From Noviherbaspirillum malthae (GTDB lineage: Bacteria; Pseudomonadota; Gammaproteobacteria; Burkholderiales; Burkholderiaceae_D): 58,882 bases of DNA. Made by a program: the position numbers and the translations under genes. Shown in pieces: positions 16,350-24,516 of the stretch; within the stretch, counting starts at the first letter, position 1, and every line of letters starts with the position of its first letter. A model generated the notes under the pieces. The model did not search any database and was not told the origin of the DNA. It saw only the letters and a program-made list of their open reading frames with translations. The stretch lies in contig NZ_JACYXF010000035.1 of NCBI RefSeq assembly GCF_015352985.1, positions 1 to 58,882 of the forward strand, read 5' to 3'.

Positions 16350-16967
16350 ATGCATGATGACGAATCTAAATGGCTGCTGCTGATAGCGTCTTTACCAACT
16401 TCAGGAGCGACTATTCGAATGCGCCTTTGGCGAGGTATTAAGGGTCTCGGCTGTATCGCACTGCGAGACGGCGCTTATCTTCTTGTTGACTGTCAAGAAC
16501 ACGCAGACGCTTTGGCTGAGTTTGCGACCCAGATAAACCGTGAAGGTGGACAGGCGTGGGTACTTGACGTTGTGCCGCGGTCGGAGAGCGACAACCAAGC
16601 ATACCAAGCGCTGTTCGACTGCTCTTCCAAACACGTCGAAATAGTTCCTGGATTGACTCAGGCTCGAAAAGCGCTTCCGCCTCAAACACCGGCAGAAATC
16701 ACAAAGACCCTCAAGCGTCTTCGCAAGGAACGCGATGCCATCCTGCGTAACAATTTCTTTTCAAACCAGGCTTCCCTCGATGCTGAAGCAGCTTGGGCTG
16801 ATTTCGAGGAAGCAGCCACTGCTATCCAAGTCTCACTGAATGGAAAGTCGTGCATAGAAACCAGCGACAGCCATATTCTGGATGCTGGGCGAGTCGGAGT
16901 TTGGACCAAGGCTGACAGCGTCACCTTGTTCGACGACTTCGCGTATGACAGCCTTGCCAAGCAATGA
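16350..16967 (+). CDS. ChrB N-terminal domain protein (chromate-response type)
   Basis: 205 aa. The first half matches the ChrB N-terminal domain: WLLLIASLPT...RMRLWRGIKGLG, then LRDGAYLL, then a helical region (ITKTLKRLRKERDAI). Full-length ChrB regulators have about 300 aa with a second domain; here the protein ends soon after GVWTKADSVTLF. It is either a short form of the family or has lost that part. The stop overlaps the ATG of the MFS gene (ATGA), so the two are translationally coupled. No chrA is present, so a role in chromate response is only inferred from the domain. Confidence 0.75.
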   Translation: MHDDESKWLLLIASLPTSGATIRMRLWRGIKGLGCIALRDGAYLLVDCQEHADALAEFATQINREGGQAWVLDVVPRSESDNQAYQALFDCSSKHVEIVPGLTQARKALPPQTPAEITKTLKRLRKERDAILRNNFFSNQASLDAEAAWADFEEAATAIQVSLNGKSCIETSDSHILDAGRVGVWTKADSVTLFDDFAYDSLAKQ

Positions 16968-18172
16968 CTAATCCGCTCCTGACACGAATCCTCTGGGTAC
17001 GGGGCCTCCGAGCGTTTGCTGACGGATACATCAGCCTGCTGCTGCCGATTTACCTCATTTCACTCGGAATGGGGCCGCTCGAAGTTGGCGTCATTGCAAC
17101 GGCGACGTTGCTTGGTTCCGGCATCCTCACGCTAGTTGTTGGGCTGCATGCTTGGCGATTCCAATCGCACACCCTGTTATTAGCCGCTGCTGCTCTCATG
17201 GCTGCGACGGGGGGCGGCTTTGCAACCATCAGTGGTTTTTGGCCCTTACTGGTCGTAGCAGCAGTCGGAACGCTCAATCCGTCAAGCGGGGACGTCAGCG
17301 TTTTCCTTCCGCTTGAACATGCATTGTTGTCGCGTGCCGTGCCGGACAAGCAGCGGACAGCAGTGTTTGCGCGCTATAGCCTGATTGGGTCGCTGCTCGC
17401 CGCGGTCGGCGCGCTCTTCGCAGCTGTTCCGGACTATGCAGTAACCAAACTTGAAGTCGACAGGCATTTGGTCATGCAAGCGCTGTTTGTCCTGTATGGC
17501 CTAATAGGCGTAGTGTGCGCCCTTATCTACCGCCATATTCCCAAGCATGCAGACACCGGTGAGCAGGTAACTGCGGCGCCTCTGCGTAAATCAAGAAAAA
17601 TCGTTTTTACCTTGGCCGCGTTATTCAGCCTTGACTCGTTCGGGGGCGGCTTTGTGGTTCAGTCGCTCGTTGCCCTGTGGCTGTATCAAAAGTTCGAGCT
17701 GTCCACCATTGTGACGGGAACGATTTTCTTTTGGACCGGGGTGCTGTCTGCTTTCTCCTACCTAGTTGCGGTCCGGATTGCCAACCGTATCGGACTGGTC
17801 AACACTATGGTGTTCACCCACTTGCCGTCCAGCATTTTCCTGATGCTTGTTCCCTTCATGCCGACGCTCGGATGGGCGATAGCCTTGCTTCTGGCAAGAA
17901 GTGCGCTCTCCCAGATGGACGTCCCGACACGGAGCTCCTATGTCATGGCTGTTGTTCCACCAGAAGAACGCGCCGCCGCGGCCAGTGTTACCGCGGTACC
18001 TCGAAGTCTGGCGTCAGCCATCAGTCCTATGATAGCTGGCTATATGTTGAGCGCCTCCGCCTTCGGCTGGCCGCTGGTAGTCGCCGGCGGCTTGAAGATT
18101 ACCTACGATTTGCTGCTATTGGCGATGTGCAGAAAGGTGCCACCGCCCGAGGAAGAAAGACCTGTAAGTTAA
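16964..18172 (+). CDS. Major facilitator superfamily transporter
   Basis: 402 aa with about 12 hydrophobic segments arranged as two sets of six around a hydrophilic loop near residues 195-210 (RHIPKHADTGEQ). It overlaps the chrB-like gene by 4 bp, so it is probably co-regulated with it. The substrate cannot be read from the sequence; pairing with a ChrB-type protein suggests efflux of a toxic oxyanion or related compound, which is an inference. It is not ArsJ-like. Confidence 0.85.
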   Translation: MTNPLLTRILWVRGLRAFADGYISLLLPIYLISLGMGPLEVGVIATATLLGSGILTLVVGLHAWRFQSHTLLLAAAALMAATGGGFATISGFWPLLVVAAVGTLNPSSGDVSVFLPLEHALLSRAVPDKQRTAVFARYSLIGSLLAAVGALFAAVPDYAVTKLEVDRHLVMQALFVLYGLIGVVCALIYRHIPKHADTGEQVTAAPLRKSRKIVFTLAALFSLDSFGGGFVVQSLVALWLYQKFELSTIVTGTIFFWTGVLSAFSYLVAVRIANRIGLVNTMVFTHLPSSIFLMLVPFMPTLGWAIALLLARSALSQMDVPTRSSYVMAVVPPEERAAAASVTAVPRSLASAISPMIAGYMLSASAFGWPLVVAGGLKITYDLLLLAMCRKVPPPEEERPVS

Positions 18173-18209
18173 GTCGGCGGCCAATTCTTCCTTCCAAACC
18201 CTTGGATTG

Positions 18210-18420
18210 TCAGGGCTTGCCGGTCAGATAATGAACTTCAATCGTGGAGTGCACAATTTCCTCATGTATCGACAACTCCTCTCGAATCTTGTTGGCGGTA
18301 AGACTCGTATCCTCGGTAACTACGCTTAACGCGCAGGAATAGAAACGCTGGCCAACTTACCAGACATGCAGGTCGACCAGCTTGGTCTGCTTGATGCTGT
18401 CTTTAGCCTCAAGGCGTGCC
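18210..18420 (-). pseudogene. Fragment of a CDF cation-efflux transporter
   Basis: Reading the minus strand from 18420 gives RLEAKDSIKQTKLVDLHVW, a TAA stop at 18354-18356 (the codon after the Trp), then VGQRFYSCALSVV...TSLTANKIREEL...VHSTIEVHYLTG and a stop at 18210. DLHVW plus the following beta strand and the His-containing C-terminal strand are the cytoplasmic domain of CDF zinc/cobalt/nickel exporters (CzcD/DmeF-like). All membrane helices are missing and the frame is interrupted, so this is a decayed remnant. Confidence 0.8.
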
Positions 18421-18498
18421 GACGGTGTCCTTTACAAAGCCAAAAAAGAAGGCCGTATTCAGGTTGTTGCATCAGAACAAGAAGCCTTACCTATTTGA
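18418..18498 (+). pseudogene. Fragment: C-terminal end of a GGDEF domain
   Basis: The frame ADGVLYKAKKEGRIQVV followed by eight residues and a TGA at 18496 is the last helix and strand of a GGDEF domain (A-D-x-A-L-Y-x-A-K-x-x-G-R-N-x-V). The rest of the domain is absent. It abuts the CDF remnant on the opposite strand with no spacer, which marks a rearrangement junction. Confidence 0.75.
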
Positions 18499-18519
18499 TG
18501 TTTTTTTCCTCTCTCCCTC

Positions 18520-18690
18520 AGCCACGTCAATCAATCCTAGTGCACGGGCCATCGTAGCCATTACTGCGACAAGGACTCTTCTCCCGGCGATTTCTATTTT
18601 TGCTGGAGCGACCTGCCAATCTTCAGTACATCGAAACCAAGCTTCTACTGCAGTTGCCGCAAAGAAGGATATCCCATATTCTTTGGTTCA
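18520..18690 (-). pseudogene. Fragment of an EAL domain, frame-shifted
   Basis: The minus strand encodes MGYPSLRQLQ, a TAG, KLGFDVLKIGRSL, then after a frame change EIAGRRVLVAVMATMARAL and GLIDVAEG. These are the GTGYSSL, DVLKIDRSF and VAEGVE blocks of an EAL phosphodiesterase in the right order. One stop and one frameshift show that it is dead. Confidence 0.8.
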
Positions 18691-19017
18691 TGTGATGTAG
18701 CCATCAGCCTTGTCTAATGGTTGACTGCGCCCACATCAAGCGTATTTCCAAAATTCTTCTGTTGGAACCAATCTGACATTTGTACGTCATTTGGACTATC
18801 TACAGATTCAAACACAACACATAAAATTCAAACTGGATTTCATAAGTGGTGACTAATTGAGTACGAGCGAAAAACCAGCATTTCCTAGCTCAACCCAATA
18901 GCAGCCAAGTTGAAATCCTTGGGTACCAACGTACCCTATAACCATATGCGTCGCATCAGGCGATTCTCCTTCGGAGGGGATGTGTACGTTCCATGGTCTT
19001 ATAAAAAAGGAGACGCT

Positions 19018-19269
19018 ATGTTTAACGAGCAATTTATGATAGGGAAACCACTCTTGCTGGCCCTAATTTTGGCGGGAAGCGCCGATTGCGTTTCTGAACG
19101 TTTAATTGAAGCGGCCCTAGAAAAGAACACAACCATAAGTCAGAAAGGTAGTGATATTGAGCAGGTCGGATTCACGATTCAAGCGGCGGTTGCGGTAGCC
19201 AAGCAGGAAACTGACGAAAGCGAAGACAACCTTATAGCAGTTTCTAGCTTCAAACATGCTATTCACTAA
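19018..19269 (+). CDS. Small hypothetical protein with hydrophobic N-terminus
   Basis: 83 aa. I choose the ATG at 19018 because AGGAG lies 7 nt upstream; the frame is open further upstream. Residues 8-22 (IGKPLLLALILAGSA) are hydrophobic, followed by Cys, which could be a signal or lipoprotein peptide. The remainder is acidic and helical in appearance. No family is recognised. The gap 18691-19017 before it holds no gene that I can support. Confidence 0.45.
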   Translation: MFNEQFMIGKPLLLALILAGSADCVSERLIEAALEKNTTISQKGSDIEQVGFTIQAAVAVAKQETDESEDNLIAVSSFKHAIH

Positions 19270-19317
19270 CTAAGTCATTTTGAAGAGTGGCATCGCTTTG
19301 GCTGGACAACACCAGCA

Positions 19318-19824
19318 TCAGTGAGTAATAGAAAAGAAAACCTTGTTCCATATTGCGGACGTGTCAGTCTCGTATGAGATGAAAACCGCTGTGTCACCAG
19401 CCATCGTGCCCGCTTGGCCAGAGAGATATGGTTCGCTCGGAGCTATTGTTACCAAGCCCTCAGGGTTCACCTTCAGCTTCCATGGCGAGAGTGACGCGTA
19501 TTTTGTTTTAGCGCTTCGTGTGACATCGGTGGCCTTTCCCTGGGCTTCAACAATTTCAACTTGAAGCTGAACGCTGCCGCCCTGTCCAATCTGAATAACG
19601 TTCTTGCGAAAAGCAGCCATCGCTGCAGCATCGCTTTTGAATGTCATTCGATGCAGGTCCGCCTCGCCGAGCACCATATTGTTATTGACACGTACGCGTA
19701 AAGAGGAGGCTTCCTTCTGCAAGTCACCTGCAAAACTCTCTATGCTGGACATCAAAGAAAGTGCCGGCAAAGCTTTCCAAAAGATAGGTCCAAGACGATT
19801 TAAAAAGACGGTTATAGATTCCAT
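19318..19824 (-). CDS. Hypothetical exported protein
   Basis: 168 aa. A hydrophobic segment (IFWKALPALSLMSSIESFAG) near the N-terminus looks like a signal peptide. The mature part contains regular alternating strands (VRVNNNMVL, VQLQVEIVEAQGK, LKVNPEGLVTI, AVFISYET). No family is recognised. No clear ribosome site. Convergent with the small gene ending at 19269. Confidence 0.5.
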   Translation of the reverse strand: MESITVFLNRLGPIFWKALPALSLMSSIESFAGDLQKEASSLRVRVNNNMVLGEADLHRMTFKSDAAAMAAFRKNVIQIGQGGSVQLQVEIVEAQGKATDVTRSAKTKYASLSPWKLKVNPEGLVTIAPSEPYLSGQAGTMAGDTAVFISYETDTSAIWNKVFFSITH

Positions 19825-20258
19825 TTCGTTCTGGATAACGGTTAGAACAGGACCATTGCTTTCATTATTTCAGAAAACTTGGCGCAATGGTTCAGTCAGT
19901 AGAATCCCAAGCTTTTACCACCACCAAGCAGGTAGATATGCCAAGTCCAGCTGCGACGCTCGCACCATGGACTATGAGCAAAGTGTATTGACGCAAACCC
20001 TTCATGGACGAAGGGAAACTACCCTTCAATGATGCAAGGCATCATAACACTGCTAGATTGCAACGGATTCATATAGGAAAACTATTGTTGCAATAGACAA
20101 TTCCTCTCAACAAGTAGCTTCCACGCATCATTTCGCTATGTTGGTTATCCTTGATTTGCATCAGTTAGTTACTGATTATTGGTGAACCTGCATAGTTTTT
20201 TACTATGTTGAGCTTTGAAGGGTGGCAAAGGGGGTACTTCATTTAACCGGAGGACCCA
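19825..20258. other. Intergenic stretch without a recognisable gene
   Basis: I see no supported gene or RNA. A short inverted repeat with GAAGGG and CCCTTC near 20008-20030 is the only structure, and it is weak. Confidence 0.4.
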
Positions 20259-21668
20259 ATGACTACTTCTAATAATATCGTCCAAGACGAACCCATTGTT
20301 AAACCAGACGACTTGCCCGCAATAGCCAGGAACCGGCGTCAGTTTATTATCAGAAGCACCGCAGCGGCAGCAGCTCTTGTTGCCGGCCGCGCCTCGACGC
20401 AAGTCACAACCGGCAATCCACTGCAGCAAACGCCATCTGCATGTACTACGGTCACCGATTTACCCACTCCATTGCGGCCAGACCCTCAAGATGCCTCACA
20501 TGTCTTTAGCGCACCTGAAACAGTGCTTGCATTCCGAAACCATGGCATGCAAGCCGAGCTGTTAAGTCGGCCAATTACCCCTTTGGGCTGCCATTACCTG
20601 CTCATCCATTTTGATATTCCCGACCTTGAAGCGAACGGCTACTCAGTGGCTATTGGCGGACGTGTCAAACAGCCATTCAGCTTAAATCTGGACGACATCA
20701 AATCCGGACCGAAGACGACGCAAGCAGTAACGATGGAGTGTGCAGGCACGGGGCGTTCAACTCTACACCCGCGCGCAGTCTATGTCCCCTGGTTCAAGGA
20801 AGCGATAGGCACCTATCAGTGGGGCGGCACTCCATTGCGCCCTTTCCTTGAGCAGGCAGGCTTGCTCGAGGATGCTGTTGAAGTACTCTTCACGGGCTGG
20901 GATACAGGAATTGACCTGGGGGTTGAACATGCCTTTGAACGTAGCTTGCCCATAGAAGACGCCATGCGTGATGACGTCATGCTGGCATGGGAAGCAAACG
21001 GGCAACCCCTGTTGCCACAACATGGTTTCCCGCTGCGCTTGGTCGTTCCTCATTGGTACGGGATGGCAAGCGTCAAGTGGCTGCGGGCAATCACCGTACT
21101 CAATCAGCCATTCAAAGGCATTGAGCAAGAAAAGGTCTATCGGTACCAGCAGCAAAAAGGCGAGCGTGGTGAGCCTGTACAAGTCAAGCGGGTACATTCC
21201 GTCATGCGGCCACCCGGTATTCCGGACCTCATCACTCGTCAGAGATATGTTGCGCCAGGGACCCATATGCTGGAAGGGATGGCTTGGTCGGGCTCCGGCC
21301 GCATCACAAACGTACAAGTGAGTACAGACGACGCCAAGTCCTGGAAAAACGCAACCTTAGTGCGCGCGCTGGAGGACCGCTTTGCCTGGATGCACTGGCA
21401 CTTCGAGTGGACTGTCAGTGAACCGGGAGACTACATCCTGGCATGCCGGGCTACAGATGAGGAAGGGAATCAACAGCCCATTGACCCAAATGACCAATGG
21501 AATAGGCAGGGCATGGGGGTAAATGGGGTTCAGCGTATTGCTGTTACTGTTCAGGAGGGCATCGGCGGTGCACAACCGGATGTGCCATCGAAAGCTCGCG
21601 TCGCAGTAAAGGGAGCGGAGGCGCCTATTATTCCAAACGTATCAAACCAGATAGCGAAACCACGCTGA
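20259..21668 (+). CDS. Tat-exported sulfite-oxidase-family molybdoenzyme
   Basis: 469 aa; GGAGG lies 6 nt before the ATG. The N-terminus carries a twin-arginine signal (RNRRQFIIRSTAAAAALVAG), as for a periplasmic cofactor enzyme. The molybdopterin-binding fold is clear: the Mo-ligand Cys161 lies in VTMECAGTGRS, then GVEHAFERSLP and HGFPLRLVVPHWYGMASVKWL. A C-terminal dimerisation domain of the SorA/SoxC type follows (VQVSTDDAKSWKNA, WHFEWTVSEPGDY). Sulfite oxidation to sulfate is the likely reaction. No cytochrome partner (sorB or soxD) is next to it, so the electron acceptor is unknown. It ends in a strong terminator. Confidence 0.88.
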   Translation: MTTSNNIVQDEPIVKPDDLPAIARNRRQFIIRSTAAAAALVAGRASTQVTTGNPLQQTPSACTTVTDLPTPLRPDPQDASHVFSAPETVLAFRNHGMQAELLSRPITPLGCHYLLIHFDIPDLEANGYSVAIGGRVKQPFSLNLDDIKSGPKTTQAVTMECAGTGRSTLHPRAVYVPWFKEAIGTYQWGGTPLRPFLEQAGLLEDAVEVLFTGWDTGIDLGVEHAFERSLPIEDAMRDDVMLAWEANGQPLLPQHGFPLRLVVPHWYGMASVKWLRAITVLNQPFKGIEQEKVYRYQQQKGERGEPVQVKRVHSVMRPPGIPDLITRQRYVAPGTHMLEGMAWSGSGRITNVQVSTDDAKSWKNATLVRALEDRFAWMHWHFEWTVSEPGDYILACRATDEEGNQQPIDPNDQWNRQGMGVNGVQRIAVTVQEGIGGAQPDVPSKARVAVKGAEAPIIPNVSNQIAKPR

Positions 21669-21724
21669 ATTCAGGTGACAGCGGTTTGTATATTGGCCAT
21701 ATAATCGGTAGAACCTCCCTGAGT

Positions 21725-21796
21725 CCACCGCGGCGTTTGACGTGTGCGGTGGTCCGTTCGCCCGCTGCCTTTCCTCATGGGCAGCGGGCGTTTTTT
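21725..21796 (+). terminator. Strong terminator preceded by a second hairpin
   Basis: CCACCGC (21725-21731) pairs with GCGGTGG (21746-21752). Immediately after, CGCCCGCTGCC (21759-21769) pairs perfectly with GGCAGCGGGCG (21780-21790), followed by TTTTTT. It ends the molybdoenzyme transcript. The remaining stretch to about 22180 shows no gene. Confidence 0.85.
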
Positions 21797-22182
21797 ATTG
21801 CGGCGCAAAAAATTCATTATGTATCTTAATGATTGATGTCACTCACAAGTGTTAGCTTAGATATCCCCATGCCACAAAGCTACGGTTATTTAACAAACCG
21901 CAGCCACTGCAGAGGTTAAAGCTCATAACGGAAAATAAATAGATTCAGATTAGCATTCTCGGGCTACCGCAAAAACGTGTCTCAGCCACATCGCCTAGGA
22001 GGATTTTTCCTTCGCTATTGAGACTAAGTGCTTTGAGTGCGGCGCCGTATAGCCGACAAGCCATTAATTTCGCGTGGCAACGTTTGTATCTATTGCCTTG
22101 TGTTGCATGCAGGTATTTCGCCTGTTACAGGCCCTGTTTGACAAAATGCATTGCGTCAAATTTCATGCATGCTATATTTCCG

Positions 22183-22359
22183 TATCCCTTGGGGAGTAGC
22201 CGGCTTCTTACAAAAGAAGTGCCTGTATCAACATACTCGGTAGGTAGTTTGTTACCGTGGTGCAGGCGGCCGTCAGGTTGGCGAGACCATTGGCATGCAA
22301 AGCACGATGAAGGTCGGGCTGGTTTTGCATGCCATTGTCTTTGTCCCGACCTGAAAGTG
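22183..22359 (+). ncRNA. yybP-ykoY (Mn2+) riboswitch upstream of mntP
   Basis: The family's hallmark GGGGAGTAGCC lies at 22191-22201, and the 3' part GGCGAGACCATTGGCATGC is at 22280-22298; the spacing and order are as in known mntP leaders. Two mutually exclusive perfect helices follow: GGCATGCAAA (22292-22301) with TTTGCATGCC (22324-22333), and AGGTCGGG (22311-22318) with CCCGACCT (22345-22352), the latter ending 11 nt before the ATG. This fits a switch acting on translation start. High Mn2+ is known to turn such genes on. Confidence 0.85.
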
Positions 22360-22363
22360 ACCA

Positions 22364-22939
22364 ATGAACGTACTCTCCACTGTTTTCATTGCTTTAGCAA
22401 TGTCCACCGATGCTTTCGCGGCAGCAGTTGGTAAAGGCGCTGCCCTCCATAAACCCAGACTTCAGGAAGCGCTTCGCACAGGAGCCATCTTCGGCGTCAT
22501 TGAAGCACTGACGCCAGTGGTAGGCTGGGCGATTGGCCAAGCCGCTGCTCCCTATGTTGCAGCTTGGGACCATTGGATTGCGTTTGTTCTTCTCGGCGTA
22601 CTGGGTATCCGAATGATTCATGAAGGTTTTTCGACCGCGGAAGAGGAAGTGGAGAAACCTCGAACGCATTCGTTTTGGATGCTGGCTGTCACCGGATTTG
22701 CAACCAGCATTGATGCGATGGTGGTTGGCGTCAGCCTGGCCTTTATGGATGCGAACATCATCGCCACCGCAGCCGCGATAGGACTGGCTACTTTCACAAT
22801 GGTCACGCTCGGCGTGATGGTAGGCAGGGTGCTGGGCGTTATTGTTGGGAAAAGAGCGGAAATTATTGGTGGAGTGATTTTGATTGTTATTGGCGGACTC
22901 ATCCTTTACGAACATATTGGGCATGCCCAAGCAGTGTAG
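22364..22939 (+). CDS. mntP: Manganese efflux pump MntP
   Basis: 191-aa inner-membrane protein with six helices in two inverted halves, each starting with the conserved Asp-containing motif (STDAFAAAVGKG near residue 14 and SIDAMVVGVSLAF near residue 115). Exports excess Mn2+. The length and motifs are those of the family. It is preceded by a yybP-ykoY riboswitch, so expression should follow cellular Mn2+. Confidence 0.95.
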   Translation: MNVLSTVFIALAMSTDAFAAAVGKGAALHKPRLQEALRTGAIFGVIEALTPVVGWAIGQAAAPYVAAWDHWIAFVLLGVLGIRMIHEGFSTAEEEVEKPRTHSFWMLAVTGFATSIDAMVVGVSLAFMDANIIATAAAIGLATFTMVTLGVMVGRVLGVIVGKRAEIIGGVILIVIGGLILYEHIGHAQAV

Positions 22940-22975
22940 GCGGCTACTTTCAAGTGCATTATTGGGAGGTAATCA

Positions 22976-23293
22976 ATGCATAAGTCGATTCCCATACGGA
23001 TTTTCCAGCCGGATGAAATGGAGTTGGCCGGCGCGTTCTTGCAGTCCTTTCGAATGGACGGTGAAATCTCCGCTGCGTTTATCTACACGAAGTCGAGTCC
23101 TAATCTTGTGGAAAAACGGGGAGGTCTGTACATTGCATTTCCTGCTACGTACCACCTCGACTTCGAGAAAGTAAAAGAGCGGTACACCGTACACTCTGCC
23201 GTTCAGGGCGAGCAGGTAAGTGTATGGATAAAGGATACCGACATTGAAGAAGTTGTGTCGTATATAACTGACCACATCACGAAAGTGGCCTAA
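22976..23293 (+). CDS. Hypothetical protein downstream of mntP
   Basis: 105 aa with GGGAGG 7 nt before the ATG and only 36 bp after mntP, so probably in the same transcript. No signal peptide or membrane segment. Mixed alpha/beta composition (IRIFQPDEMELAGAFLQSF...DIEEVVSYITDHI). I do not recognise the family. Co-transcription with mntP would link it to manganese, which is only inferred. It ends 34 bp before the convergent end of arsH. Confidence 0.6.
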   Translation: MHKSIPIRIFQPDEMELAGAFLQSFRMDGEISAAFIYTKSSPNLVEKRGGLYIAFPATYHLDFEKVKERYTVHSAVQGEQVSVWIKDTDIEEVVSYITDHITKVA

Positions 23294-23326
23294 CCCGCAG
23301 AAGCAATTGCGGTCTCATCTCTTGGA

Positions 23327-24088
23327 TTACTCCAACTCATCTTTCGTTTCATCCAGCCCGACTTCGTGACTCATTGCAGCTGCAGCCAATTTGCTGGCCA
23401 GCTCCGGGACGGCTTCCTTTCGCTCACTGTATCGGCTCGTCAGGTAATCCGAACGGTCTCGCACAAGCAGGGTGAACTTGAATAGTTCTTCCATCACGTC
23501 GACCAGACGCTCGTAATACGACGACGGTTTCATGCACCCGTTGTCGTCGAACTCCTGATACGCCTTGGCCACCGACGATTGATTCGGAATGGTCACCATC
23601 CTCATCCAGCGCCCGAGAACTCGGAGCTGATTGACCGCATTGAAGGACTGCGACCCACCGGACACCTGCATAACTGCCAGAGTACGTCCCTGTGTCGGAC
23701 GAATGCTCCCGATTTCCAGAGGTAGCCAATCAATTTGGGACTTGAACACACCTGTCATAGCGCCGTGGCGCTCGGGACTACACCAGACCTGCCCCTCGGA
23801 CCACTCCGATAGCTTTCGGAGCTCCTGAACCTTGGGATGGTCCGGGGGGCAGCTGTCGACCATAGGGAGCCCGTGAGGGTCAAAAACCTTCGTTTCAGCG
23901 CCAAAATGCTGCAAGATACGCTCCGCTTCCAAGGTGAGAAGACGGCTGTAGGACTTCTCGCGCAGTGAGCCGTACAGCAGCAGGATGCGCGGCGGATGCG
24001 TAGACACCGTCGCTGCATCTAGCTTTTCCTGAGTCGGCACGTCGAGATGCGGGGCGCTGACGTTGGGAAGGTTTGATAGGTCAGCCAT
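23327..24088 (-). CDS. arsH: ArsH, NADPH-dependent FMN reductase of organoarsenical resistance
   Basis: 253 aa from the ATG at 24086-24088, which overlaps the end of arsC by 8 bp. Flavodoxin-like fold with the FMN phosphate loop LLYGSLREKSYSRLL and the family's SPERHGAMTGVFKSQIDWLP and GGSQSFNAVNQLRVLGRWMRM. ArsH is known to oxidise trivalent methyl arsenicals to less toxic pentavalent forms using flavin. Last gene of the ars operon. Confidence 0.93.
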   Translation of the reverse strand: MADLSNLPNVSAPHLDVPTQEKLDAATVSTHPPRILLLYGSLREKSYSRLLTLEAERILQHFGAETKVFDPHGLPMVDSCPPDHPKVQELRKLSEWSEGQVWCSPERHGAMTGVFKSQIDWLPLEIGSIRPTQGRTLAVMQVSGGSQSFNAVNQLRVLGRWMRMVTIPNQSSVAKAYQEFDDNGCMKPSSYYERLVDVMEELFKFTLLVRDRSDYLTSRYSERKEAVPELASKLAAAAMSHEVGLDETKDELE

Positions 24089-24512
24089 TTCCTTTGACCC
24101 TCTTGCCATCGGCGTCGATAACCACTTCTCCATCCTCCTTGCTGAATGGACCTTTCTGCGGCAACGGGAGGATGTCGAGAACTGCCTCGGACGGGCGGCA
24201 TAGACGCACGCCGACCGGGGTAACGACGAAAGGCCGATTGAGGAGAATCGGGTTGGCCAGCATAGCGTCCAGCAGTTGCTCGTTCGTTAGCGCCGGGTTG
24301 TCCAGGCCGAGCTCGTCATATGGCGTACTCTTTTCCCGGATGGCTTCGTGCACCGTCAGGCCGGCTTTCGCAATTATTTCCTTCAGTTCTTCCCGGCTAG
24401 GTGGCGTGTTCAGGTACTCGATGACCTGCGGCTCGACACCGGTATTTCGGATGAGCGCGAGGGTGTTGCGAGACGTGCCGCAGCTAGGGTTGTGGTAAAT
24501 CTTGATATCCAT
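24081..24512 (-). CDS. arsC: Arsenate reductase, glutaredoxin-coupled type
   Basis: 143 aa from the ATG at 24510-24512, 4 nt after the acr3 stop. The catalytic Cys11 lies in the N-terminal YHNPSCGTSRNTL motif of the E. coli plasmid ArsC class; the conserved Arg residues are in NPILLNRPFVVT and RLCRPSE. Reduces As(V) to As(III) with glutathione and glutaredoxin, feeding Acr3. This operon also has a second, unrelated arsenate reductase. Confidence 0.93.
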   Translation of the reverse strand: MDIKIYHNPSCGTSRNTLALIRNTGVEPQVIEYLNTPPSREELKEIIAKAGLTVHEAIREKSTPYDELGLDNPALTNEQLLDAMLANPILLNRPFVVTPVGVRLCRPSEAVLDILPLPQKGPFSKEDGEVVIDADGKRVKGNG

Positions 24513-24516
24513 GGGG

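Noticed and set aside
19604..20032. 142-codon plus-strand frame overlapping the gene at 19318-19824
   Set aside because: About half is antisense to a better-supported exported protein and it has no motif.
22394..22930. 178-codon open frame antisense to mntP
   Set aside because: It lies fully inside mntP in the opposite direction and has unnatural composition.
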